Positions 17,641 to 26,507 of a stretch of DNA of 44,417 bases are shown here, in pieces. The notes below the pieces were generated by a model. That model ran no database searches and had not been told where the DNA came from. It was given only the letters and a program-made list of their open reading frames with translations. Numbering within the stretch: the first letter of the stretch is position 1; every line of letters starts with the position of its first letter. Made by a program: the position numbers and the translations under genes. This stretch comes from UBA6382 sp963617965 (GTDB taxonomy: Bacteria > Bacteroidota > Bacteroidia > Bacteroidales > Bacteroidaceae), in the NCBI GenBank assembly GCA_963617965.1, contig CAVEQO010000017.1, positions 1 through 44,417 of the forward strand. The letters are read 5' to 3'.

Positions 17641-20600
17641 TATGGTATCAGCAGTTTCTTGTTGTTGACAATGTAGATGCCCGAAGGCAGGTTGATGCGG
17701 TTTGTCCCCGCTTTAAGCTCAAGCACGCGGAATATGCGCCCGTCTATGCAGTATACCGGAACGGCGGTGTCATGTCCTGCCGACACTGTGACGGAAGTCC
17801 CGTTCTGCGCGACGGTAACCACAGCGTTGTCAATGCCCGTGAGCTGGTTGTGGACAAATGTGGCTGAGCGTGAGTCTGTCCTCTCGTCTTCTCCCGTCGA
17901 GTTCACGAACATTATGTCCGACATGGTGGCACTGAGCATTTCGGTGCTTTCTTCGTGTGTCCCCCAGTCAAGCCGCAGGATGATTGTGGAAGTCCCTTGC
18001 GGTATGAGGTGCTTGGCCGAGGAATAGACAGACACCCGGTAGCGGTCAATGCTGGTTGACTGTCCTTCTTCGGCATCAATAGCCACGATGTTGATGTCGA
18101 AATCCGGCATGGACTGTGAGATGTCAAGGTCTTCTATTGTCATGCCCGCCGGTATGTTGAGGTCAAACTGCATGGCGCAGTATTTCCCCTCGTCTACATT
18201 GACGGTCAGGGGGATCTCAACGCCCTGCTTCCCTACGGTCAGCGGGCTGGTGCCAAGGGTCGCCTCGGCCACGGGCAGACCGTAGAAGCCTTTTGATTTG
18301 TACGTCCCGAGCAGGCTGCGCACCCCTATGAGGTCGGCAATGGTGATGATGTTGTTGCCGTCAATGTCGGCTTGTGGGAAATTGAACTCCTCGTTGGGCA
18401 GCCCGAGAATGTTGTTGAACACGCATACCACGTCGGCAGTCGTTACGCGTCCGTCACCGTTCACGTCGCCGGGAATCGGGTCAAGGTGTGATGTGAGATA
18501 CCCTTTCTCGCCATAGCCGAGCGAGTCGGTCATATAGTCCAGAATGTAGTTCGCCCGCTTGCGGAGCCATGTCTTCGCGTTTTCCGTTATGGTTGCGTAG
18601 GTCGTGGCGTCCCCGTGGTTCCATTTCGTGTTGTCGTGGCTGAACGACAGGGCTGCAAATTCATAGTAGTCGTCGCAGAAGTCAACCAGTTCGTCGAGCT
18701 TGCCTTCCGTCACGAACTCATGCCACAGGTTGTAGTATTTCTTGTTGAAGTTCTCGCCGCAGTAGCGTTGCTGGTACGCCCACGGGTAGCCGTTGCCCTG
18801 TTTGCGGTTCCAGTATTCCACAGTGGCGTGGGCGGTGAAATAGTTGGTGTTGCTTACGTAGCCGTAGCCCCAGTCGAAGTCCCACACCGGACCGAAGACG
18901 AGCTTGGAATCAGAGTCTATCACATTCGGGTTGTAGCAGAAGGTGCTCTTGGGATGCATCAGCTCGAAATTGGCGACATACTCGTCAACGAAGAGGAAAC
19001 GTGCCAGATAGTCAAGGTCTACCAAATAGGACAGGTCTTCACCGTTGTACAGTGCCTCAATCACACGGTTGAAGCTTGTCTTTATCTGGTCTACGGTCAG
19101 GGCTGTCGTGCTTTCGGAAAAGTCCGGCTCCTTTATGTTCACCGGCAGGTCGTAGTATGTGGAGCGGAACTTCTGGTCTTCGTCATAATAGCTGTCAAGT
19201 TCCAGCAGCGTGGCGTAGGTCTCCGAGGGCAGGTCGATGCTGTTGTTTGCGAAGCCGATTTTTTCGGTCAGGTTGTATGAGCCGCGGTAGTCTCCGTTGA
19301 TGTACAGCTCCACGGGAATCTCGTGGTTGCAGCCCGCAGTCTCCACCAGCTGCGCCATCTTCATGGCAACGGCGTTGGTTGTCATGGAGTATCTCTGTGC
19401 ATTGGCGATGAGGTTCCAGTGTTTGCCTTTGGTCAGCCCCAGCGGTTTTACGCCGCTGGTGAATTTTATATGGTACGGGCTTTTGCCCCAGGCTCCTGCC
19501 CACGAGGAGTTGCCGCGCCCTTTTATCTGGATGTCCGTTTCTGCCATGTCGGGAAACACGCCGCCGCCGTCAATGCTTATGGTTGCCTCCACGTATGTCG
19601 TCTTTGAACTTATCATTGACCCGTCGGCCGTGTTGATTCTTATCGTAGGCACTTTGTATGTGGCTGTCGCGTGGTCAGTGGCGAAGTCCACCCTCACTGT
19701 GGTCTCGCTTCCGTACGGGCGCATCACATACGTGCTGTCAAGGCGTTGCCGCAGTATGGTATAGCCGCGGTGGGCGATGGTATAGCGGATGTCGCGGTCA
19801 AAGCGCAGGCTGCTTTTCTTGCTTGTCTGTGGCTTGTCGCCGACCCAGGCCTGGGTGTTGTCGTCAAGTTTGAACGAGGGGCGCAGGTTCTTGCCTATGC
19901 CGACAACATAGGCGGTTATGAGACTGTCGCCGTAGAAGATCCCCTGACTGTCATCGATTATGTGATGGTTGTATTTGTTGTTGAACTTGAAGGAGTTGAA
20001 ATGAGGCATTACCGGGGCGGTCATTGACACCGAGTCCACCTCGTAGGCGGCATAGGAGTAGGTCTTGCCGTCAACGGCGGTTATCTTCACGGAGTCGCCG
20101 TCAATGCTGCGTTCGGTTATGTAGTCTTGTGGGAAGGCCTCGAGTCTTCCGTCTGCCCTGTACACGTGTACAACCGGACAGTCAAAGGGAATAAGGTCTG
20201 TGCTGTCGGACGGCGTGGGGTCGGGGGTCGGGTCAGGCGTGGGATCTGGTTCTTCGCCCCATTCTTCCTGCTCATACGCGTTCCCGTTGCTGTCGTAGAG
20301 TCTGAAAATTTCGTTCGTGTACTCCGGGATGTCGTCAGACCCGAGCTCAAACGCTCCGAGCGCACGGGATTTTGTGCGTAGGTTGAAGAAGAAAGTGGGC
20401 TTGCTTGCACTCTGGAAGTAGTACACGTCGGTATTGTTGTATTTCGTCGCCTTGATATACCAGAGTGACGTCTCGCCCTCAATGGAGCCTGACAGATGGA
20501 TATAGCGCAGGATCTGCGGCGAGTCCTCGTAGTTGTCGTCAATGGTTATGTATTGCCCCGTGCTGCCGTTGCGTATGGCGTATTTGCCGTTGCCCTTGTA

Positions 20601-20822
20601 CTCGAAGAACCACAGGCAGTCGTTGTCGCTCGTGAGGTTGACGTTGCGTTGCACGCACAGGGGTGAGTTGATGCTGTGGTTCGCACCTATGGCGATGCCG
20701 CTGCCGTAGTAGTATTCTGACTCTATGCGGTAGCCGGTAGTGGAGTTGAATTTCAATACACCGGCCTCTGTGGTCAGTGTTGCCATGAGTGTCAGCAAAA
20801 TGAGTGCTTGTATGCGTTTCAT
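17640..20822 (-). CDS. CotH-kinase-like secreted protein with dockerin-like repeats and type IX CTD
   Basis: A 1060-residue secreted protein. In order: signal peptide (1-20), N-terminal beta-rich region with ricin-like look (20-175), Pro-Asp-Thr linker (about 192-205), CotH domain (about 390-770) with GRGNSSW at 435-441 and the metal-site motif WDFDW at 647-651, two dockerin-like Ca2+ loops (DVNGDGRVTTAD at 786 and DIDGNNIITIAD at 819), a cohesin-like domain (about 866-985), and a type A type IX sorting domain ending in LPSGIYIVN (995-1060). CotH of Bacillus is a spore-coat protein kinase; activity here is inferred. It is paralogous to the 1250-residue protein two genes upstream. Confidence 0.82.
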   Translation of the reverse strand: MKRIQALILLTLMATLTTEAGVLKFNSTTGYRIESEYYYGSGIAIGANHSINSPLCVQRNVNLTSDNDCLWFFEYKGNGKYAIRNGSTGQYITIDDNYEDSPQILRYIHLSGSIEGETSLWYIKATKYNNTDVYYFQSASKPTFFFNLRTKSRALGAFELGSDDIPEYTNEIFRLYDSNGNAYEQEEWGEEPDPTPDPTPDPTPSDSTDLIPFDCPVVHVYRADGRLEAFPQDYITERSIDGDSVKITAVDGKTYSYAAYEVDSVSMTAPVMPHFNSFKFNNKYNHHIIDDSQGIFYGDSLITAYVVGIGKNLRPSFKLDDNTQAWVGDKPQTSKKSSLRFDRDIRYTIAHRGYTILRQRLDSTYVMRPYGSETTVRVDFATDHATATYKVPTIRINTADGSMISSKTTYVEATISIDGGGVFPDMAETDIQIKGRGNSSWAGAWGKSPYHIKFTSGVKPLGLTKGKHWNLIANAQRYSMTTNAVAMKMAQLVETAGCNHEIPVELYINGDYRGSYNLTEKIGFANNSIDLPSETYATLLELDSYYDEDQKFRSTYYDLPVNIKEPDFSESTTALTVDQIKTSFNRVIEALYNGEDLSYLVDLDYLARFLFVDEYVANFELMHPKSTFCYNPNVIDSDSKLVFGPVWDFDWGYGYVSNTNYFTAHATVEYWNRKQGNGYPWAYQQRYCGENFNKKYYNLWHEFVTEGKLDELVDFCDDYYEFAALSFSHDNTKWNHGDATTYATITENAKTWLRKRANYILDYMTDSLGYGEKGYLTSHLDPIPGDVNGDGRVTTADVVCVFNNILGLPNEEFNFPQADIDGNNIITIADLIGVRSLLGTYKSKGFYGLPVAEATLGTSPLTVGKQGVEIPLTVNVDEGKYCAMQFDLNIPAGMTIEDLDISQSMPDFDINIVAIDAEEGQSTSIDRYRVSVYSSAKHLIPQGTSTIILRLDWGTHEESTEMLSATMSDIMFVNSTGEDERTDSRSATFVHNQLTGIDNAVVTVAQNGTSVTVSAGHDTAVPVYCIDGRIFRVLELKAGTNRINLPSGIYIVNNKKLLIP

Positions 20823-20846
20823 AGTCTGTGTCGGAATGTGAAATGT

Positions 20847-21911
20847 TTATTTCAGGGCGTTGACCAGAGCTTTGTGGTATGCCTTGCTGGCGGGTTGCGT
20901 GCCGTAGGTTATGAGGTTGTATTCGGCTGTGATGTCGGCACTGTTAATTGTGCCGTCGCCGTTGATGTCGGCGCACGCTTCAAGGATTCCGGAACTTTCG
21001 CCGTTGATGATGTAGTTGTAGATGCTGACCACATCGCTGGAATTTATTTGTCCGTCAAGGTCCACATCGCCCAGAAGGGCAAGCTGTGCCTCGTAGCTTA
21101 TGTCGTGGGCGGGCATGGTGTCGTAGCTGTCGCCAACCCACTTGATGAACACATGGGTTTCGTCGGGCGCATAGTCAAAGAGTTTCACAGAGTCTCCGTA
21201 AGCCACCTGCTCCGAGTGTACCGTACTGCCGTTGACGGTGTAGCTCACGGTAAACGACTGCCGGCACCATATGGCGTGTATGTCAAGGTCATGGTCGGGC
21301 ATCACGGCGGTACTGTCGCTCCAGCCGCAGAAAGTGAAACCCTCTGCTGCGTCGGGAACGTCGGCTTCCGGAATGGTTTCTCCCACTTCAACGCTCACTG
21401 TCCTGAACAGGGTCTCTCCGTTCCAGTAGTTGACGTTGTATTGCGGCCATTCTTCCACGGAGAATTTGAGACTGGTGCCGGGCAGCACCGTTTCCGTGGA
21501 GGTGTCCGAAAACCTTATGTTCTTCACCGTAATGCTGTTTTCTCCGAGGGGGATAGGGGTGGTGCAGGTCAGTTTCACGGTGAATATCTCTCCGCTGGTG
21601 CCCGTTATGTTTTTTTTGTTGTTGGCCCCGTAGCCCACAACCCTCAGGTTGCCGCTTGCAAGGACGTTGGCTTCCATGGTGATGTTCTTCAGGCGTGTTG
21701 CCTTTTGTATGCTTCCGGCATCTGCCGAGAATGGCTGCGGCAGTACGAAATCCATCTGGAAGCCCCCGTATGTTGTCTCGTTGTTGAGGGCTACGGACAG
21801 GGTCCACTGTGTCTTTGAGTCGCGCGTGATGTTGAGTTCAATGTTTTCTTCCGCATTTGAGATTGCCGGTATGCTCAGCAGTGTGAGGGCCAGAGCCAGT
21901 ATCTTTTTCAT
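20847..21911 (-). CDS. Secreted cohesin-like / InlB-repeat / dockerin protein
   Basis: A 354-residue secreted protein lying between two CotH-like genes. Signal peptide 1-20; an N-terminal cohesin-like beta domain (about 22-150, with 'YGGFQMDFVLPQPF'); two InlB B-type (Listeria-Bacteroides) repeats at about 156-215 and 218-283, each with the GW/KW and 'MPxHDI' signature; and a dockerin type I pair at about 285-340 (DVDLDGQINSSD, DINGDGTINSAD). It has no type IX C-terminal domain. Spacing is 24 bases to the next gene and 43 from the previous one, so one transcript is likely. An extracellular binding or scaffold role is inferred. Confidence 0.75.
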   Translation of the reverse strand: MKKILALALTLLSIPAISNAEENIELNITRDSKTQWTLSVALNNETTYGGFQMDFVLPQPFSADAGSIQKATRLKNITMEANVLASGNLRVVGYGANNKKNITGTSGEIFTVKLTCTTPIPLGENSITVKNIRFSDTSTETVLPGTSLKFSVEEWPQYNVNYWNGETLFRTVSVEVGETIPEADVPDAAEGFTFCGWSDSTAVMPDHDLDIHAIWCRQSFTVSYTVNGSTVHSEQVAYGDSVKLFDYAPDETHVFIKWVGDSYDTMPAHDISYEAQLALLGDVDLDGQINSSDVVSIYNYIINGESSGILEACADINGDGTINSADITAEYNLITYGTQPASKAYHKALVNALK

Positions 21912-21954
21912 CTTGGTGTATGTGAGTGTGTAAATAGGTGTTGTAACAATATGG

Positions 21955-24900
21955 TTATTTCACTGCAATCTTTTTCTTGTTGATGATATACACGCCCTGC
22001 GGCAGTGTTATGGTGCAGCCGCCTTTGCGTGTGCTGTATGTGCCAAACAGTTTTCCGTCTATGCCGTACACCGGCACTGTCGTGTCTTCTGTCGCGCCTA
22101 TGGTCAGCTTGTTGCCGTTCTGGCTCACCACCCATGCGGTGTTGCTTATGCCTGTCAGCCCGGTGTTGCGGAATCGGGTCGAGCGTGAGGCGGAACGTTC
22201 GTCCTCGCCGAGCGAATTGGCAAACAGCACGTTTGACACCGATGCGGTCAGCTCTTCGGCCGTGTTCCGGCAGTCTCCCCAGTCAAGCGACAGGGTCATG
22301 ATGGAGTGCCCGTTTGGCAGGGTGTGGTTGGCGGACGAATATATGGATATCCTGTACAGGTCGCGCTCGCTGTCCGTGTTGCCGGAACTGCCGAGCTTCG
22401 CCGTGAAGAGCTTGAATTCGGGAATGCTGCCGCTGATGTCAAGGTCTGTCACTGTCATCCCGCTTGGAATGGCCAGGTCAAACTGCAGCCCGCTGTATGC
22501 CGTGCTCTCACCGGCGTACACGTCAAGCGGGATGTCCACGCCCCCTGCCCTGTACGTTGCCGTGCCGGGGGTGAGGGTCGCCTCCGCTTCTGGCAACCCG
22601 TAGAACCGGCCGCTGGCGGAACTCTGTGCGGTCAGGTCGCGTATGGCCAGCACGTCGTTGACGGTTATGATATTGTTGGCGTCCTGGTCGGCCTGCGTGA
22701 AGTCAAAGTCCTCGTTGGGCAGGTTCAGCATATGGTTGAGCACACACACCACATCGGCTACGGTGACTGCCCCGTCGCCGTTCACGTCACCGTTCACGGT
22801 GTTGTCGGTCGTCACCAGATAGCCCTTGCTGTCATAGTCGAGTGTGTTTTTCATGTAGTCGTGGATATAGTTGGCGCGTTCCCTGAGCCATGTCTTCGCC
22901 CGTGCGGTCACGGTGGCGTAGCTCGTGGAGTCACCGTTGCTCCACGTGCTGTGGTCGTGGGTGAACGATGCCGAGGCGTAGTCGTAGTAGTCCTGGCAGA
23001 ACTCCACCAGTTCGTCAAGCCTGCCGTCATTGACAAAATTGTGCCACAGGTTGTAGTAGGCTTTGTCGAGGCTCTCCCCGCTGTATCTCAGGTCTCTGGT
23101 CCAGTCGTCGGCTTCCATGCTGACACTGTTCCAGAAGTCGGTGGTGGCGGGGTAGGTGAAGTAGTTGTAATTGAACTGGTAGCCGTAGCCCCAGTCGAAG
23201 TCCCACACCGGTCCGAATATGTATTTGGAGTTGTCGTTGGTGATGTCCTCGTTGTAGCAGAACGTGCTCTTGGGATGCATGAATTCCGTATTGAACGAAA
23301 GGTCGTTCACGAAGAGGAAGCGGGCCAGATAGTCAAGGTCGAAATGGTTGCCCGGCTCTTCACCATTGTAGAGGGCGGTGATGGCGTTGTTGAAATGCTG
23401 GCTTATCTGTGTGTATGTCAGTGCCGATGTTCCCTCGCTGAGATCGGGTTCCTTGATGTTGACCGGCAGGGAGTATTTCGTGGTGCGGAACCTGTAGGTC
23501 TCGTCATAGTAGCTGTCAAGTTCCAGCATCACGGCCGAGGTCTCGTCCGTCAGGTCGATGCTGTTGTTGGCAAAGCCTATTTTTTCCGTCAGGTTGTACG
23601 ATCCGCGGTATTGCCCGTTGATGTACAGTTCCACGGGAATTTCGTGGTTGTAGCCTGCCGTCTCCACAAGCTGCGCTATCTTCATGGCTATGGCGTTGGT
23701 TGTCATGGAATACCGCTGTGCGTTGGCTATGAGGTTCCAGTGCTTGCCCTTGGTCAGTCCCAGCGGCTTGACACCGGCGGCGAATTTCATGTGATACGGG
23801 CTTTTGCCCCATGTTCCTGCCCACGAGGAGTTGCCGCGCCCTTTTATCTGCATGGCGGTCTCGGCCATGTCGGGGAACACTCCGCCGCCATCAATGGTTA
23901 TTTTGGCATCCCAGTAGGTTTCCTTGGAACTTATCATGGTGCCGTCGTCTGTGGTGATGTATATGGTGGGCACCCTGTACTGCGCCGTCGACTGGTCGGT
24001 GGCGAAAGTCACCCTCACCGTGGTCTGTCTGCCGTAGGGACAGGTGACGTATGTCTCCTTGCTGGTGCGTCGCAGAATGGTGTGACCCCTGCGTGCTATG
24101 GTGTAGACTGCGTCTTTGTCGTAGCGCGTGCGGCTGGTCTTGCTTTTCTGCAGCACGGCGCCGAGATATACCTCGGCATCGTCATCGGTTTTGAACGAGG
24201 GCCTCAGCCGCTTGCCTATGCACACGGGGTTCACGGTGATGAGCGTGTCGCCATGGAACACGCCTATGGCATCGCTTATGAGATGGGGGTTGTACTTGTT
24301 GTTGAACTTGAACGAGTTGAATCTTGGAAAATCGGCGGGTACTGCGTATGATACGGAGTCCACCTCGTAGCTTGCGTAGCTGTAGACCGGCCCGTCGTCC
24401 TTTGTGGTTATGGTTATGCTCTCGTCAGACTGCCCCCGGGTCTCTATGTATTCGTCCGGAATGGCGTCAACCTTGCCGTCGGCCCGGTACACGTGGGTCA
24501 CCGGACCTGAAAACTGCACCAGGTCTTCCTGCTCTTCCGGCTCGGTAGGATCGACAGGGTCAACAGGATCTACGGGCGTTATCGGGTCTTCCGTGTCGTT
24601 TGGAATGACGATGCCCTGTTCCGCCAGATGGTTGCGGTGGCGTATGTCCTTCGACTTGAACGCAAACGTGGAACCGCCGTCTACGGAGTAGTAGCATATT
24701 CCCACATACGAGAAGTCGTTCCAGTAAATCCGCGAATTTGTCAAATGCCAGTTGGCGGAGCTGTTTTCGCTGCAAGCCGCCACTCCCACGGCATAGCCGG
24801 GATACGTGTCCTGTGCGCTGTAGGCTATGCTCCACACATGATCGTTGGTGCCGGGAGTGCCGTTTACCACCTGCACGTCTGTTGCGCTGGTGATCGTGGT

Positions 24901-25707
24901 CGTCGGCAGTTTGGCTGACACATACCCGCCGCCTTCTGTCATGATCTGCACTCCGCCCTGCGCCTCCTTGAAATAAAACAGCCTGTCGGGTATCTGGTCT
25001 GTCTGGGTAAGGGCCGTCCCGTCAATGACGTAAAGCCCCGACCTGACATTCGTTATGGCGTAGAGCACTGGGTCTGAATCGTCTGTGGTGTATACCACTG
25101 GCTGCTTCAGTTCCGTTGTCGCCCAGTAGTAGCCGTCCTTGTCCACGCCGCAGACGGTGTTGCTGTCTGTCTCCTGGTCATACTGCGTGCCGTTTTCCTT
25201 GTAGATGTAGAACAGTTCGTTGCTTGCCGATGGCGTGTCGCTTTGGTCGTATGTACCCAGAACATAGCTGTCCGTCCTCATGTCAAAGCAGTAGGAACTC
25301 TCCACCGCATTCCTGAAATAATACGTGCCGTCGCCCAGTTGCCCTATGGTCCAGAGGGCGGAGTCGCTCCTCACGGCACTGTCCAGATGCATGTAGCGGC
25401 GTATGGGGCTGTTGCTCCTCACCTCGTCCCACACGAGGTACTGGCTTGTCTGTGCGTTGCGTATGGCGTATTTGCCGGCCTTGTATTCAAGGAAATACCA
25501 GTAGCAGTCGTCGCTGCCCGTATTGGTGGTCGTGACGCATACGGGGGAGTTGACTCCGTGGTTGCTGCCGGTGGCTATGGCACTGCCGGAAACCATCTTG
25601 GGCTCAATCCTGAACTTTATGGAGGGATTGAACGACAGGCGGTCCGCATGCGCGCAAACGGCACACACAAGGGCTGCTGCCAGAGTCGCTGTTTTCATGT
25701 GTTTCAT
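21955..25707 (-). CDS. CotH-kinase-like secreted protein, larger paralogue, with type IX CTD
   Basis: A 1250-residue paralogue of the 1060-residue protein downstream. Signal peptide about 1-22 (an in-frame ATG at 25698 would also work); an extended N-terminal beta region (22-370), about 190 residues longer than the paralogue; a (V/T)DPxDP linker (376-392); CotH domain (about 580-960) with GRGNSSW at 623-629 and WDFDW at 835-839; dockerin-like loops (DVNGDGAVTVAD at 974 and a second, degenerate one near 1008); cohesin-like domain (about 1056-1170); type A type IX sorting domain ending in LPQGVYIIN (1184-1250). The second Ca2+ loop has Ala-Asn-Asn where Asp-Gly is expected, so it may not bind metal. 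Confidence 0.82.
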   Translation of the reverse strand: MKHMKTATLAAALVCAVCAHADRLSFNPSIKFRIEPKMVSGSAIATGSNHGVNSPVCVTTTNTGSDDCYWYFLEYKAGKYAIRNAQTSQYLVWDEVRSNSPIRRYMHLDSAVRSDSALWTIGQLGDGTYYFRNAVESSYCFDMRTDSYVLGTYDQSDTPSASNELFYIYKENGTQYDQETDSNTVCGVDKDGYYWATTELKQPVVYTTDDSDPVLYAITNVRSGLYVIDGTALTQTDQIPDRLFYFKEAQGGVQIMTEGGGYVSAKLPTTTITSATDVQVVNGTPGTNDHVWSIAYSAQDTYPGYAVGVAACSENSSANWHLTNSRIYWNDFSYVGICYYSVDGGSTFAFKSKDIRHRNHLAEQGIVIPNDTEDPITPVDPVDPVDPTEPEEQEDLVQFSGPVTHVYRADGKVDAIPDEYIETRGQSDESITITTKDDGPVYSYASYEVDSVSYAVPADFPRFNSFKFNNKYNPHLISDAIGVFHGDTLITVNPVCIGKRLRPSFKTDDDAEVYLGAVLQKSKTSRTRYDKDAVYTIARRGHTILRRTSKETYVTCPYGRQTTVRVTFATDQSTAQYRVPTIYITTDDGTMISSKETYWDAKITIDGGGVFPDMAETAMQIKGRGNSSWAGTWGKSPYHMKFAAGVKPLGLTKGKHWNLIANAQRYSMTTNAIAMKIAQLVETAGYNHEIPVELYINGQYRGSYNLTEKIGFANNSIDLTDETSAVMLELDSYYDETYRFRTTKYSLPVNIKEPDLSEGTSALTYTQISQHFNNAITALYNGEEPGNHFDLDYLARFLFVNDLSFNTEFMHPKSTFCYNEDITNDNSKYIFGPVWDFDWGYGYQFNYNYFTYPATTDFWNSVSMEADDWTRDLRYSGESLDKAYYNLWHNFVNDGRLDELVEFCQDYYDYASASFTHDHSTWSNGDSTSYATVTARAKTWLRERANYIHDYMKNTLDYDSKGYLVTTDNTVNGDVNGDGAVTVADVVCVLNHMLNLPNEDFDFTQADQDANNIITVNDVLAIRDLTAQSSASGRFYGLPEAEATLTPGTATYRAGGVDIPLDVYAGESTAYSGLQFDLAIPSGMTVTDLDISGSIPEFKLFTAKLGSSGNTDSERDLYRISIYSSANHTLPNGHSIMTLSLDWGDCRNTAEELTASVSNVLFANSLGEDERSASRSTRFRNTGLTGISNTAWVVSQNGNKLTIGATEDTTVPVYGIDGKLFGTYSTRKGGCTITLPQGVYIINKKKIAVK

Positions 25708-25760
25708 GGGTAGGGTGTGTTTTTGTTGTGGCGCTGGAACTTACCTTATGTATTGACAAG

Positions 25761-25768
25761 CAAAGTTA
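25761..25768 (-). promoter_or_regulatory. -7 promoter element of the CotH cluster
   Basis: The reverse strand reads TAACTTTG, an exact Bacteroidota -7 element, about 55 bases before the first CotH-like gene. No clear -33 element was found at the expected distance. Confidence 0.45.
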
Positions 25769-26011
25769 AGAAAAAAAAATCACCCGTGGGAATTTTGTCG
25801 TGCAAGTAATCCTCCTTGCCTGTCGTGCTCCGTCCGTGGTCTCCTCCTTTTTGCTGGCGGTGGTAACGGCAGCGAGAATCAGCGGGACTAAAACAACCGC
25901 TACAGACGGTACCAAATCGCCGATATTATCAATAAAACTTAAAACATGAGTTGTACGTGTTTTATACGCGGAAAAAGTGGCAATGTTGCCAAAAAATCCG
26001 TGGCATTTCAG

Positions 26012-26040
26012 TTGGTAATAGAGTAATATCACTAACTTTG
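26012..26040 (+). promoter_or_regulatory. Orphan Bacteroidota-type promoter
   Basis: TTG at 26012-26014 and TAACTTTG at 26033-26040 with an 18-base spacer. Only very short frames follow, so the original gene has probably been lost. Confidence 0.4.
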
Positions 26041-26149
26041 CAGATGAACTTTTGATGACATCCCTACAGATTTTCGTATATTGGTTGAGTGGTTCTGGTG
26101 TCATTTTACTTTAAGATTTAGACACTAAGATTTAGACACTACTTGACCA

Positions 26150-26269
26150 ATGTTCTATGATAAGTCAGGAGTATTTGCTCTTAAACTCGTTGAGTATGAT
26201 GCCAATATTGCAAAGGATAACGAAAGCTATACTTGTCGCATAAAAAGATTCAAGGGGATTAGTTTATGA
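26150..26269 (+). pseudogene. 39-codon frame, possible gene remnant
   Basis: The frame encodes 39 residues beginning MFYDKSGVFALKLVEYD and ending FKGISL. Its amino-acid composition looks like real protein, unlike the neighbouring frames. No family was recognised. It could be the remaining end of a deleted accessory gene or a chance frame. Confidence 0.25.
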
Positions 26270-26346
26270 AATGGTTTTGCGTAACGATGAAGAATCAGGA
26301 CAACTGACTCCTGACTTTGAAAATAACGTAGATATCACACATGCAT

Positions 26347-26383
26347 CCGCCTGACTTTAAGCCCACAGTCTAAGGTCAGGCGG
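26347..26383. repeat. 13-bp inverted repeat (strong hairpin)
   Basis: Bases 26347-26359 pair with 26371-26383 (one G-T) around an 11-base loop. It lies 125 bases beyond the ATPase stop on the minus strand and has no T-run on either side, so it is not a standard terminator. It may be a remnant of a mobile-element end. Confidence 0.45.
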
Positions 26384-26507
26384 TGGCCGTTCATCACGTC
26401 CCATAGTGCCTTGCTATCACCCCGGCAATCACGGCACAGAAACCGAATTTGAAGCAAAAGCCACAAGCACAAAGAACGTTGCTTGCCAATCTGTCACCTC
26501 GTCCGAC

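Larger units (their letters stand above)
25708..26507. other. 800-base stretch without an intact gene
   Basis: Between the CotH cluster and the ATPase gene. It holds the CotH promoter, an orphan plus-strand promoter (26012-26040), a 14-base tandem repeat (26113-26140), a 39-codon frame with ordinary amino-acid composition (26150-26269), and a strong hairpin (26347-26383). The pattern is that of decayed genes rather than a functional locus. A 112-codon minus-strand frame at 25766-26104 looks non-coding. Confidence 0.5.

Noticed and set aside
22306..24351. 681-codon plus-strand frame
   Set aside because: It is antisense to the larger CotH-like gene, whose reading frame has clear domains; the Val/Gly/His-rich translation is a shadow.
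25766..26104. 112-codon minus-strand frame ahead of the CotH cluster
   Set aside because: It overlaps the CotH -7 element, crosses an opposite-strand promoter and shows no recognisable domain.
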